Program-made: the position numbers and the translations under genes | Notes under the pieces: model-generated | The model's input: the letters and a program-made list of their open reading frames with translations, nothing else | Database searches by the model: none | What the model was told of the DNA's origin: nothing | Shown: in pieces, positions 34,996 through 47,160 of the stretch | How the letters are laid out: each line of letters begins with the position of its first letter | Position numbering within the stretch: position 1 is the stretch's first letter | Origin: Aquatica leii | Lineage: Eukaryota; Arthropoda; Insecta; Coleoptera; Lampyridae | Direction of reading: 5' to 3' | Length of the DNA: 64,000 bases | Assembly: GCA_035610365.1 (NCBI GenBank) | Contig: CM069432.1 | Location: 240,960,104-241,024,103, forward strand

Positions 34996-37496
34996 TTCGT
35001 CAAAGGTTTGGCGATATTGGCAAATCCAGGTACAAATCGTCTACAATAGGTGCACAAACCAAAGAAACTGCGTATCTGATGTTTGTCGATTGGTCTTGGC
35101 CATCCTTCTACTGCTCGAACCTTGTCTGGGTCAGCCTTTACTCTATCTCAAGATACGATTTGGCCAATGTATTGCACTTTTCTCTTAAATACGTGGCACT
35201 TCTTTGGGCTCAATTTTAGATTTGCCTTACGTAGTCGTTGGAACACTTCTTTCAAGTTGTTCAAATGTTCTTCAAACGACCTTCCAACTACAATCACGTT
35301 GTCTAGATAAGCCAAGCACATTTGCCAAAACAGTCTTCGCAAGATGGTCTACATCAAACGCTTGAACGTTGCACAGACCGAAGGGCATCACAGTGAACTG
35401 CCACAAATCAGTTCCAATCGTAAAACCTGTTTTTCAGGATCTCTGTGGTTTTCCAAGTTAGATTTAAAGAAAGGTTACTAGCAGGTAGAATTGCAACTCA
35501 AGGATCCTGAAAGATAGGAACTGATTGGTGGCAGTTCACTGTGATGTGATGTGTCTAACGTATCGTCAATTCTCGGTAAAGGGTAGCTGTCCTTTTTGGT
35601 CACGCGGTTAAGCTATCTGTAGTCTACGCAAAACCGCGTTAATCCATATTTGTACGTTAAGAGTACCACTGGGGACGCCCATGGGCTATTCAAATGTTCT
35701 TTTTTCAATTATGTCACCCTTCATTGATTCAATAGCGCAAATATAGCCTTCCCGGAGATTTCCATCTAAGTGTGCTATCACCACACTTTCTTTGCAGGCA
35801 GAGTCACGTCTTCACTGAATAAGACTCGCACACCTGTTTTCTCTGACAAATGAAAAAGAATTTCTTCACTGACGATCTTCAAGACATCGTTCTTCATGTC
35901 TAAATGGAACCCGTATTTCTTTATAACGTCGATTCTTAGGATAACTTATTTCGTGATGTCGGCTACCAGTACTTGATGGTCGAGTACTCTATTTCCCAAA
36001 CCAATAGTTACTTGTACTTCGTTTCCCGTTGCCGTTAGAAGTCGTACTGTTACTGGTGATGTCTTCTCATTTTCCCGTAATATGTACAGACGAATGATGG
36101 TCTTCTTCGCTCCCGTGTAAACCAGTAACTGAACACTTAATCAGTTGATCTTGCCATCGATATACTGCAATTGCTCTATAGGCAAAGCCATTTGAATAGT
36201 AATTTCCGGGGAATGGCTTGTTGAGGTTGAGTTTTCCCCCATTCGGTCGACCTGCTCTAGTTTTTCGGGCACTCTTTTGGTCTTCTTTTGGGCTTAGTAC
36301 AACGTCGTCGTACGTGGCCTACTTTCCTGCAGTTCCAGCACGTCAGTTTTCTTTCTCGAACTACTATTTATTTAATGCTTTATTATGTGTGTGAGGGTAT
36401 TCCTGCAGCACAACAAAGCTCATGGCTGCCTCGCTGCGACGTTTGTTTGTTTCGACCCCTCGAACTCTGAGTTAAAGCGTCTTCCAACGTCTTCGATCGA
36501 GTTAACCGGAGGGTCTGCTGCGTTTCGCTGCCTCGGAGGCCATCCAAGAAGGTTTGAATAGCCAATTGCTCCAAGAATGTATCTGGTGTTGTAAGATACA
36601 CAAGCCGTGTGCATTGGACGATGTCAGCCTCAAACTCTTGAAGACTTTCCACAGCTTTCTGAACACGACTTTTATTTGGGTTTGGTACACTTGTTGAAGA
36701 TGAGAATTTCTGTATCCTAATTAATTTCCTCGCAGGTGGTCAAGAACAGCCTGCAAAATTCTGAGCGGTTCTCCACGTAAAGCCACTATTAAAGACGGCG
36801 CTTTCTGTTTGTTACTCCAACCATTAGCTATAGCTGCAGCTTCAAACTGTTTCTGATTGAGCATGGAACTTTACCATGAAAATTTTTAGGTACAAGTTTA
36901 AACTTGTTAGTGGCCTCTTCCCGATGATCCATTAATAACTCTTCGCTTGTGACACTTCCTTCACCATGGCAATCCATTTGGTTCATTCTATTCTCAACCA
37001 TTTTCTTTATGTCTTTTAATTTGTCCTCTATTGCTTTTATTTGTTTATTAGGACTTTGGATATTTCTTCTTTTTAATTTAACATATCTGCTTGAATTTCC
37101 GCTTGAACAATTTTAATTTGGTTTTCTATGTTTGTTTGTATTTCTTCTTTTACATTTCTAGAATTTTCCAAACATTTTTCTTCTATTTTTTGGGCAAATT
37201 CAAATAATTTTTCTTCAATTTTTGCAAAATGTTCTTCCATTTTTCTAGAATTTTTTCCCATTTTTCTATATTTTTTTTCTATATTTTTATTCAACGATTT
37301 TTGACTGTTTTTTATTGATTCAAAAAATTCGAATAGTTTCGAATTGAATTTTGCTTGATAACGCGTTAGCGGCATAATTATAACACGAATAAAATGTATA
37401 ATTCCACTCTATAAACAAACACGCGCGAAGTACGAATTAAACACTTGTTTATTTACAGGATACGTTTTATCAACGTGTTTCGATTACCGCATATAG

Positions 37497-37897
37497 TCAC
37501 GAATTTTAAAATAAATTTATTTATACACTAAATATAGACACGATTTATTATAATTACTTTTATCTAACACTAATAAAATGCAACAGTATTTAAGAAAAAC
37601 ACTTACATTAATTTATATATTACTATCACTCGAAAAATAATGTGCGACGATAGCTTTTGTTTATCTAAACCGGTATTTGCTTATATTAAAAGCACGTGCA
37701 CACACCGTTATATTTACTTTAGCACACGCGTTAAACACTTAATTTCTTTAAACCACCAGAGTTTTCTTTCAATGCAACTTGAATAACCGATCTCAACTTC
37801 CTTTGAACAGTTTTTATATATTTATGTTATTTGTGTACAGAATGTTTAACATCCTTTGGTCATTGTCTTAAAGTTGACAATAACTTCGAGAACGTTT
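37497..37897 (-). repeat. 5' LTR of Gypsy fossil
   Basis: The minus strand runs from TGAAACGTTCTCGAAGTTATT at 37897 to AAAATTCGTGA near 37497, with TATATAAAAACT as a TATA-like box. It is followed by a leader of about 120 bases before the gag ATG. The end is placed by analogy with 34230-34675. Confidence 0.65.
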
Positions 37898-38184
37898 CAA
37901 TATTTTTAAAGTTGTAATAGATAAAAGCTTCATTTTTATTTTCTTTATTAAGATCGTTGTAATAGCTTTTTGCGATTTAAATGTTATAGTACGTAATAGA
38001 TTTATAAACAACAACATTGTAAGAGTGTTTATTTGGTATCCAACTTTCAAACTATTACTTTATTTCTACTTTAGACACCAATACTACAATTTTCCGGTAA
38101 CTGTTTTCTGCAAATGTCTACTTTTTGTAAAATTGCTACATTTTTAAAAGCGTCTGAGTGAGCTCAACAATCAAAACATGTTTA

Positions 38185-39440
38185 ATGCGATATGTGAGCC
38201 TGCTTAATTGAGCATAGGCGATCAAAATTTGGAGCAATCTTTGATGAGGCTGCTCTCATCTCCTCGTCGATCGTCCTCAAACACTCCCTTTTTTTTAATT
38301 TTGCATAAGTAGGACGTGGAAAATGGTAAGAGAATTGCAATAGCACGCTTTGAAAGCAGTGGATACTCATTTTTTATGTGCAGGCAAAAATATGCTACCT
38401 CCGTTTCGAAAAGTTTTAGTTTTAATGTCCAAAATGTTTTTAGCTCTATGAATTCTTCCTGCTCGTTTATCAGTAAGTGTCCAAGGGTAATATTATCTGA
38501 GAATGGATTTTGCATCTAGTTCATGGGTTGCAGGTCACATTTCAGAAAATTTCTTTTTTTTTTTGTTAATAACTCCAAGTGTTTTCCTACTAAAGCCTTT
38601 TTTTATTTAAATGAGCAAATACGTCCGCCAGATATCCGAGCTTTGCTACCCATTTTTCTTTTTTAAACAGAGAAGCAAAATCTGATTGGCGAACCTCTAA
38701 AAATTTGTATTTTTTAGTAAATCTGAGAAAGCACTTTTCTACAAGAAAACCATCGTACTTTTGTATGACACATTTTTCTGACACACTGCATTAAACAGAC
38801 GAGAGTTCAGAGGTCGCAACTTTATGTAATTGACAATTTGACTTCTTGTAAGACAGATAACAATTCATTAAGTAGATATTTCGTCATCATTGCTTCCCTG
38901 TGCAAAAAACAATGTAAATTTTTCCCTGTTTACAAATCCCTTTATTTTTCCGGTCATAACTGTCATAACTCCGTCTGTGCGTATGCTTATGCAGTTGTGC
39001 CATTCCAAATTATGCTCACTGAAGTACTGGTCTGTTACTTGGAATATATCTTCTCCAGTGGTCAAACCGGGTAGTGGCATTTAAAATAAAAAGTCCTCTT
39101 TTATTTTATATTCGTCAGTGAACTTCGCATATGAGATGAGATGCGCGTGACCACTGATATCAGTAGACTTATCTACTTGTAGCTCAAAAACTCCACTAAG
39201 CCTTAATTTTTCAATTACCGTTGATTCAATCCCGCAAGAAATATCATTAACGCGACGTGAGATCGTATCTGCTGATGCAGGTATTTTTTCAATTTCCTTA
39301 GCGGCTTCTTGGCTCATCATAATTTTGACAATTTTTTTGCAGGCAGGTAAAATTAAAGTTTCAGCGAGAGAATGAGACTTCTTGAATTTAACTAGCATAT
39401 TAACTTTTTGCGCTTTGTCTGATGTTTTGAAAAAGAGTTT
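38185..39440 (-). pseudogene. hAT transposase pseudogene (ZBED5/SCAND3-like)
   Basis: The minus strand reads, in order, HSLAETLILPACKKIVKIMM, KEIEKIPASADTISRRVNDI and ELQVDKSTDISGHAHLISYAKF (39398-39090). Next is EDIFQVTDQYFSEHNLEWHNCISIRTDGVMTVMTGKIKGF (39060-38940), with the conserved C-x-TDG-x-x-MxG block, then VRQSDFASLFKKEKWVAKLGYLADVFAHLN (38700-38600), NPFSDNITLGHLLINEQEEFIEL (38510-38440), and a C-terminal dimerisation region to about 38185. It is interrupted by several stops and frameshifts, and the usual H-RE...LH...VNxI segment between 38940 and 38800 is decayed. It is a dead copy. Confidence 0.85.
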
Positions 39441-40972
39441 CCTGTTTCATATACTGATCTTTAAAACATTGACATAAAACTAAAATATAAATTCAATGAA
39501 TAAAAATCCAGTAAATAAAAAACTCCAATGATGGAAAAATCCAGTAAATAATAAAAAAAAACCTAAATATAAATAATTAGAATGGTTTTTAATCGACATG
39601 AAATCACTTACGTTGCCTTAGATACAACGGTCTTGAAATCAATTCCTTTGTCTAATTGTATTGCGTAACATTGTGAAATCACTAAAAATGTTGAATTCAA
39701 TAGAAAAATTATATCGGAATAAAGATAAACTTACCAGCAATTAGTTGGAATGAATAAAAATTAATTTGTATGCGTTTTTACGCGATAATTAAGAAAATTA
39801 TCTTCTTTGCAACACTACGACATGTAAGCCTAAAGATGGCTCAAACGGAAGTACAAAAATCGATTGCTCGGTCGATTCGAAGTACAACGCGACGTTGCCA
39901 AACTGAATAAATTTAAGTGCAATATTAGTTGAACTCTAACGGGACGTTACAACCGGCGCTAAGGTAGCTTGTAAGGTACAACCAAAAAAAAAAGGATTTT
40001 GGCACTTAATTTAAATATGTATTCTTAAATACACATAAATGTCTTGTGTGCTGCATAATCAGTGTAACAAATTTTTTTTTGTTGAGAAAATCATAAAGAA
40101 ACAAATCTATAAACGGTAAACTAAAAACTTAAAAGATATAATTTATTAAGCTTAAAACCCTAAACATTAATATACAATTTTTAGTAACAATATTAAGTTT
40201 TACAGAAACAGTTTTAAATAATTTAAGATTTACATTCTTTTGCTTATTTTTAATGTATTCAAATTGTATATAATCAAATGAAGGAATAATTTATTGTCGG
40301 CTAGTATAATTAATCTTGTCTTGCATCTTATTCACTAAAATTTATAACGTCAGCTATTGCTTGTCAACCGTCCAAACCTCTTGCACTCTTCTTTTTAAAA
40401 TTCCCGAATCGCACTCATCCAACAATGTTTTGTTGAATCCTTCGCTCCTCTTTTTTTTTCAAACGTGATTCTAGTAGATCACCGTCAACGAGACTAACCA
40501 CAACAGCATCTTTTCTAATCCTCAAAATCAGCAACTGATTTTCTAACAGCCGCTGCAAGTTCGCCTGCCTTGTACAAAGGGAATGCCCATTCACCAGCAG
40601 CTTTTTGTATCGAAGAACTGAATAACATTTTTAATAATGTTTCTAGTCTAAGAATGTAGTTTTCTTTGTAGTGCCAGTCATAATAAAGGTAATCTGAAAA
40701 CATAAAACTTACATTAAAATTACATTTTATTAAAACACTTGTATTCCAAAAATGAAACAAAGTACTCTGCAAAAATTGATCTTAATAAACAACAAAATTT
40801 CAAATTAATTCTTTTAGTTGACATATTTTCCGACTATCTTGTTTGCAGAGTGGTGCTGTACGTGTATTAACATCATAACTTTCTGACAAAACTTGACATT
40901 TTTGCGGCACACCTAACTAATAACACGGTACACCAGTGTGCCGCGACACACTTTGCGGAACACCGCTCTAAG
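38185..40972 (-). mobile_element. hAT (ZBED5-like) DNA transposon remnant
   Basis: The transposase remnant occupies 39440-38185 on the minus strand. At the right end (about 40930-40972) the minus strand reads TAGAGCGGTGTTCCGCAAAG followed by a second GGTGTGCCGC-type motif, which is the terminal sequence style of hAT elements related to ZBED genes. The left terminal repeat was not found. Between 39450 and 40900 only short decayed frames occur, for example 40772-40515. A GC-richer patch at 39840-39960 could be part of its 5' region. Confidence 0.65.
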
Positions 40973-41704
40973 GCATGAATCAAAAAGTAATTGTTATTAC
41001 TTGCTTAATAATTTTTTTTTCAATTTATATTTAAAATTAACATTCAAAAGTTTAAAAATCTGTGGCAGTGTATGACAAAGGAAAATTGCGTTATAAACAA
41101 AACTTCTCGAAAACATGGCAGTTTTATGTTTAGGTAAAATGAAATTAGAATAAATCTAGTTACCTTAGAATTAACGTAGTGTTTTTGATTTTTTTTAAGA
41201 ATGAATAGGACGCTATTTCGAAAACTATCTTATGAGTAAAGACATCTAAATGTTGAAGTCTTTGAGACTCTATATTTAAACTGTTATCTTCTTTAATTTT
41301 GTGTGAAATTTTTTGACATTTTTTAATTCTAAATATGAGTCGATAACAAGATTTTTGTACTTTTTGTATTCTGTCAGTGTCAATTTTTTTAGACACGGTC
41401 CATTGTAGAAATCAGAATATTTAAATTGAGACAAAATTAAAGATTCACATAATAATTTTTTTGTATTTTTGTCTAAAATATCTTGGTTATGATAAATAAG
41501 TTATAAATCAGAATAAGCTTTTTTAACAGTTACTTTAAGGTGTTCTTTAAAACAAAGGTCTGAATCAAGAATGAAACCTAAATTTCTAGCATTTTCAGTA
41601 AAATATAAACGATTATTACTTAAAGAACTAATAAGATTTTGATGTACAAAGTGTTTATTGTTTTTGTTGCTAAAACACATAAGTTTTCATTTTAGAGGAT
41701 TTAA

Positions 41705-44097
41705 TATTACGATTTTTTGCTTCATTAGGATAGTAGTGAGACTCGAAACCAAAATCAAAAACAAAAACAAAAAAAAAGTTTATTTTCACAAAAGTTATAG
41801 ACCGTCCCTTTAAGGGGACTGTATGCAAACAATTTTTGGGATGTAGTCCCACATTACGCTTGATACAAATTAAATTGGCCTTTTTGCCACACGTGACACA
41901 TCTACGATCCGTTGGACAATAATCGACAATATCACTCCTCTCGGCATACCTCACTTCTCGTATAGGTTTAGGAGGTTGTTTACCCTTAACAGATTTTATA
42001 CCGTATGTGTTTAATAGAATCAAATACAAGTTTCTCCTAAAATTGAGTAAACTTTTAGACACCGGATCGTTAGGATGAATTTTACGCATTAGTAGCCAGG
42101 CGTTTACAACACTGGCGTCAAATAAATATGCAAATATTGGCCACCACCATTTCCGTTGTCGGATCCTGGTTCTGTAATTTGCTACCATCCCATCCAATTT
42201 ATCAACTCCCCCCATTTCTTTATTATAACTAGTTATAATGTTTGGTTGGGGCAAAGCTATTTTTGATTTCTCGTTTCTAGAATATCGTAGGACACTCTTT
42301 GTTTCAATACTATCAAAATTTGTTGCAGCACAAACGATTTTATTGTCCTTCTACTGAACCACGGCCTTCTTAGAAAAGTTATACTCAAAATGACCCCGTT
42401 CTCTTGCTTTCCACATCTTATTTTGGTTTAAACCCTTCAGTGGACAGTTTCATAAACGATTATCACGGAGTGTTCCGCTGGCACAATATCCATTATCGGC
42501 AAGATGACTCAATAAATTCACAGATGTGAAATAGTTGTCGAAGTAGAGCTTGTATCCTTCATTGGCAAGTATATTTGTAAGCTCTACTAAAGAAAGAACT
42601 AGTTAGCCACCTAATCCAAAGTCATATTTACTGTTTTTTTTTTTTGATTTCCCAGTATATAAATCAAATGCCATCATATATCCATTGTCAGTACACAAGG
42701 CCCAGTTTTTAAAGCCGAACCTGATGGACTTTCCTTTGATATATTGCTTTGCGTAATGTTTACCATAATACGGAATCATACTCTCGTGTATGCTCAGATT
42801 CTCTTCTAATCTACCAAACTTTTTTAAATTGTCATTTAGATTTGAAATGAGCGGTCTTAGTTTATAAAGTTTATCATTTTTGTTAATTTTCGAATTATCG
42901 TTGAGGTGCAAATTTTGTAATATCAATTCAAACCTATTCAGCCGCATACTGTCTGCTAAAATTTTCGAAACATCATCTTCTCGAGCCCAATACATTTTCT
43001 TGTTAGTGTATTTTCCGTAACCAGACAATAGCAGACCACCAAAGAAAACGTACAACTCTTCTTTGGTTAGGTTTAAGGGTTGATTTCCGTTTTTTCCCAA
43101 AGCATATACATTGATTTGCTCTATAATGTGCTCCAAAATGTTGTCATTGAAAAAAAGGGAAATTCATTCTACAGATGACTGTTTATTGTGCACATCCGCT
43201 GGTGGACCTTTGGGCAGACAGTGAGTATTCAACGCAAAGTGAGGTTCCCGTTCGTCCCATTTGATTTCTTCTTTCTTTAGTGGCTCCCTTTTATTAGTTG
43301 TGGTAGTAGCTGATTTGTTCTTTTTCGCTAATTTTCTCTTCTTTGCTCCTTGTTTTTCTGGTAAGGTAGATTTTGGCTGTACAAAAGATAGGAAGGGCAG
43401 GTCATCATCACTTGAGTCTTGCATGTCGTAAGGTAAACTTTCTGGCTGATTTGAACCTGTTCCAGGTTTGAGTTATGATATAAAATAACCTCAGCTTCCG
43501 ATTGCAACATTGCACGACCTAAATGGTTGACATTTCGCTCATGCTCGTCATCTGAACGATCACTGTCTTGGTCGGTTTCCTGTCCGTCGTCGGGTGGAGC
43601 AATGTAAATATCCGCAGAATTGATTTACGCATCTTCTAGAGCTGCTATCAATTCATGAAGAGGCAGGTTGGAATAATAATTGATTTTCAAGAAAAGTAGT
43701 CATTATGCGCACCGTCCCTTTACAGGGACACGAGCTTTAGGGTCCAATTAAGTCACATTAGAATGGACAAATGATCTCAGTGCGTTAGTAATGCAATATT
43801 ACAGGACTTTAACAATACTTTAAGATAAGGATTTGACACTTCTAACCTATGTATTGACCATAGTTTCAAATAAACTTACCCTCCGCACCTTGTGCTGTAG
43901 AAGCTTGGGTCCATTTTTTGTTTAAGTTGGAATATCTAATAAGCAGGAAGTGTATTTAACACACTAGAAGTCACCAATAAACACACACACTTCAAATACA
44001 CATAAAAGCCGGTTTGAGGTTAGGTTAGTCGTTGTACACGCCGACTAGAACTACAAATACCGCTGTCCCTTTTAAGGGACTGTTATGCACTAATGGG
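41705..44097 (-). mobile_element. piggyBac-type DNA transposon inserted at TTAA
   Basis: The element is bounded by TTAA at 41701-41704 and 44098-44101, as expected for piggyBac, and it interrupts a LINE. The right end on the minus strand starts CCCATTAGTGCATAACAGTC. The left end (TATTACGATTTTTTGC) does not match it, so one terminal repeat is decayed or lost. GTCCCTTTAAGGGAC-like palindromes occur three times, at about 41803, 43713 and 44064. The transposase gene reads leftwards from about 43700. Confidence 0.85.
41770..43700 (-). pseudogene. piggyBac transposase pseudogene
   Basis: An acidic N-terminal region (IYIAPPDDGQETDQDSDRSD near 43590) is followed by a basic stretch with KKRKLAKKNK. 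The DDE_Tnp_1_7 core comes next: KEELYVFFGGLLLSGYGKYTNKKMYW, NLSIHESMIPYYGKH and GFKNWALCTDNGYMMAFDLYTGK. Then YKLYFDNYFTSVNLLSHL (about 42560) and NKEMGGVDKLDGMVANYRTR (about 42220) supply the second and third acidic positions. It ends with a cysteine-rich finger (CVTCGKKANLICIKRNVGLH...C). All three catalytic aspartates can be read. In-frame stops near 42600, 42450 and 42355 and frame changes near 43150 and 43640 disable it. PGBD-like family, probably fairly recent. Confidence 0.9.
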
Positions 44098-44720
44098 TTA
44101 ATATGTGAACACATTTTAAGAAAATGACAATAAATCTGTGTATTGTCAGCATAAGCTTGAATTTTACAAAACGTCATATATATCTGATGTATAAATGATG
44201 AAAAGCAAAGGGCCTAATATTGATCCTTGAGGCACACCTTATAAAATTTTTGTGAAAGGTGAAATTTGTTTGTATGAATCTATTTTTTTGTTGTTTTTTG
44301 TCTATTGTAAAGCCGTATTATCAAAACCGTAATATTTTAATTTTGCGCATAGTAATTCATGATTAATAGTATCAAAAGCTTAAGAGTAATCTATATTTTT
44401 GTTATTATTCAAGTAGCTGGCAATTTGATTGTATAATATTTTTTCAAAGAATTTTGATAAAATCGGTAAACATACAAATTATTCTAAGATTATTAAAATC
44501 TTTTGGATTTTTCTTTTTTTAAATAGATTTACCTGAAGCTTTTTTCCATAAATAGGGAAAATAACTTTTTTCTATAGAAATATTTATAATATGAGCAATA
44601 TATTTTTCAATAAAAGAAAAAAAATTTAATTCGTTGTAAGAAAAAAAGTGTTTTTATTATTATTTTACAAAAGACCTATATGTGATGGGATGTTATAGAA
44701 ATAGTTTTTAGAATCTCTGA

Positions 44721-45270
44721 CATTTAAAACATATAATTCAGCAAAAATATCGCATGCAGCTAAAGATAATTTTTTTGCAGACCTATCTAATTATCTACGT
44801 TTTTCGTAATTTATAAATAAATTCTTTAATATGATAGATGTTGAAATGCTTTGAGTTATTTTTTAAGTAATTTTTTAAACTAAAAAAGTCTACTGTTTAA
44901 ACTAGAATTGTATTTTTTATTGTATTAGTTTTAAAAATTAGTCATATCGAACACACTTAAAAATCCAAACTTAATTTTTGTTACGTCTTCAATAACACTT
45001 TAGGCGTTTATTTTCTTAAAATTTATATAAAGTTTTCTTATTTATAACAACTTATAATGTAATCAGCAACTGTTTTAACAAATTTTAATTATTGCTATTC
45101 CCAAACGCATTAATCTTGCGTACGTGACTGATCATAGATTTAAAGTAAATGAATTTTGCAAGTGTTATTAGATTAACAGTTATTTATACAAGTGTTTTCT
45201 TAAATAATTATTTTATAAAATAGAATTAAAATATTTTAGAAACTAAAGCAAAGTTTTTTTTTATTTTTAG
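44721..45270. other. Intron end, AT-rich
   Basis: AT-rich end of the large intron, closing with a long T-rich tract and TTATTTTTAG as acceptor. Nothing else assigned. Confidence 0.6.
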
Positions 45271-45353
45271 ACTGACTATTAAAGCCAAATGTCCTATGGA
45301 ATTGAGAAATTTTCCAATGGATAGACAATCGTGTCCTCTAATAATGGGAAGCT
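45271..45353 (+). CDS. Grd: Cys-loop chloride channel subunit, visible exon 4 (Cys loop)
   Basis: The 83-base exon reads (R)LTIKAKCPMELRNFPMDRQSCPLIMGS. The two cysteines are separated by exactly 13 residues with the FPMD signature, the hallmark Cys loop of pentameric ligand-gated channels that couples agonist binding to the pore. The acceptor TTTTTAG lies before 45271 and the donor T|GTAAGT at 45354. The Arg codon is split AG|A and the last base begins an expected Tyr or Phe codon. The exons for the remaining binding domain and M1-M4 were not seen before 64000. Confidence 0.95.
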
Positions 45354-46199
45354 GTAAGTATTATCACTTTTTATTTGTTTTTTTGTTTACAAGCGAGTGA
45401 GCGTTGTTTTAAAAAAATTTATTGACTTGTAATATTTTAAGAACAATTAACGTTAAATACGATTTTTTATTTAGAAACATAAATAAATACATCACAAAAC
45501 CATGCTGAATGTGAACTATAAAAATTCATTTTTGGCAAAAGAAATAAAGAAATATTTTTACTATTTGTTTAATCATGCCAACAACATTTATTAAAATGTT
45601 AAATGTATTAATTAATTATTACTGATTTATTAATATGATTACATAAAGTTTGATTTAATGTACAAAAAATAATAATACGTTTCTAAACTATCTTTTAGAT
45701 TCCGATACAAATATTATTTAAATTTAACTTTGTATGTTATCTAAGAAAAAAATATTAAGTAACACAGCTGTTTTCTGAGTTCTTAGTGAATTTAAATTTT
45801 ATTCTAAAAACATTAACTGAAAGAAAATCGAATTTATTTAGGTATATAACTAACAAAAATAACATTAGATATCAAATTTATTAAGCGGTTGAATCTGCCT
45901 TTCACTTCTAGTAGTTATTTGTGTATAGGCTTGGGAAATATCTCTAAAGACAATTTTTGAAAATATATTTGGAACAGAAGTTTTTTGGTTATGAATAATT
46001 GTTTATTAAATTTGGGTAGAAGTCTTCCGATCCATGCTTTGCTCTAAAAAATTTTTACTCTGAATGGTTTACAAAAAATTCGGTTTCTTTAAATTAAAAA
46101 AAAATATTTGGCAATCAAGGGAATAGCAATGTTAAGACACCAAAAGATTTGTTGTAAAGAAGTCTTTCTCCAAGAAAAATTTGGTTAGTGCAGGTCTAT
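45354..46199. other. Intron, AT-rich
   Basis: Start of the next intron. AT-rich, no frame or repeat assigned. Confidence 0.5.
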
Positions 46200-47160
46200 T
46201 AAAGCAAAGCAACAGTACGTCAAACATCATTTGTACAGGTATTTCTCAAATAACCCATTAGAGTTCGGCAGTGGTGGGTAAGTATCTTGAATAGATTTAG
46301 TTGAAATTTAAAATATAAAATATTATTTTGTATTTTGATTAAATGTGGATGTGGACTCAGTGACATTAAAAGTGTTACACCCAGAAGAAATAATTTTTTC
46401 AATTTGATTTTTTGACAATGTGGCAGTTTTACATCAAAAATGAAACAGTAACATTTGCAAGAAATTTTCTTAACATGTAACCCGAAAAAATGTAATGTAT
46501 TTGGCGACCACGTAGCGGTCTGTACACGTCTAGACATCGACAAAAACTCTTGTTTCTTGAAAAAAGTCCATAGTTTGACGAGTAATATGGGGACGTGCAT
46601 TGTCTTGCTGAAAAAAGACGTATGGGCGCCCATTTAGACAAAACAGTAAAATTACTTGTAAGTCATAGTCAAGATAACCAGCAGCTGCTTTGAATAAAGA
46701 TTTGTGATCGGCTACCATAAACAATAGCCCCGTAAACCATTACTTCAACAGCACTGTGTACATGCCTCTCAATAGCAAACCCAATAACGCGTCGCTCTCC
46801 ACAACGGCGTCTTACCTTTTACGACTATTGTGCATACCTAGACAGAATTGCGATGTCTCGCTGAAGACGATGCCGTTGTTTGCACTAGTTCAAACGTTGG
46901 CGACAGTAGTCCCCAGTCAAAGGAAGCAGTAAACGTGGACGGTATGCAAAAAAATTATTAGATTATTAAATTAAATATTAAATTATTATTAAAAATAAAG
47001 GTTGAAATGCGGCGATATAGTGAACGCATAGTAACACGTCTACTTTCCTCTTCAAACCATGGGCAATTTGACGCGTAGTAGCAACACCGTCTCGTAAAGC
47101 CAATTGTCTCGATAAGCAACAATTTAACCCCTTTTAAGCATGGTGATTATTGTAGCGACT
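46200..47160 (-). pseudogene. Tc1-like transposase remnant
   Basis: From about 47120 leftwards on the minus strand: TGLRDGVATTRQIAHGLK, then RLLPLTGDYCRQRLNWCKQ (the Tc1 'HRxxRLxWAxxH' region), GERRVIGFAIERHVHSAVEVMVYGAI, and near 46640-46560 FFQQDNARPHITRQTMDFFQE, the very typical DNAxPHxA block, followed by VDVYRPL (normally WP--SPDLNPIEH). An AT-rich insertion of about 60 bases interrupts it near 46960, and there are many stops. No terminal repeats were identified. Confidence 0.75.

Larger units (their letters stand above)
34884..37900 (-). mobile_element. Gypsy LTR retrotransposon fossil with one inverted LTR piece
   Basis: Minus-strand Gypsy remnant. From the right: an LTR (37497-37897), a leader, and a gag start at about 37375 (MPLTRYQAKFNSKLFEFFESIK) with a long charged, probably coiled-coil stretch. 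Then come a gag core near 36690-36400, a CCHC-type knuckle near 36300, a protease region about 36100-35800, and reverse transcriptase about 35650-35000 (CLAYLDNVIVVGRSFEEHLNNLKEVFQRLR, KLSPKKCHVF). The left edge (34884-34995) is a piece of the same LTR in the opposite orientation, so the element has been rearranged. It is broken with many breaks. RNase H and integrase are missing. Confidence 0.85.
41160..44720 (-). mobile_element. CR1/Jockey-like LINE remnant, split by a piggyBac element
   Basis: Minus-strand LINE reverse transcriptase in two blocks, 44720-44101 and 41704-41160. The first has PIYGKK/WKKA, NNLR-I--FTDFIKILEKILYNQIASYL, AFDTINHELLCAKLKYYG and GVPQGSILGPLLFIIYTSDI, with the ADDTQIY box decayed. 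The second continues with KTYVFSNKNNKHFVHQNL, ENARNLGFILDSDL, DRIQKVQKSCYRLIFRIKK and LQHLDVFTHKI. Joining across the TTAA junctions keeps the protein order, so the LINE was there first. The endonuclease and ORF1 are missing. Multiple stops and frameshifts. Confidence 0.8.

Noticed and set aside
38316-39084. Plus-strand frames of 64-78 residues
   Set aside because: Antisense to the hAT transposase pseudogene.
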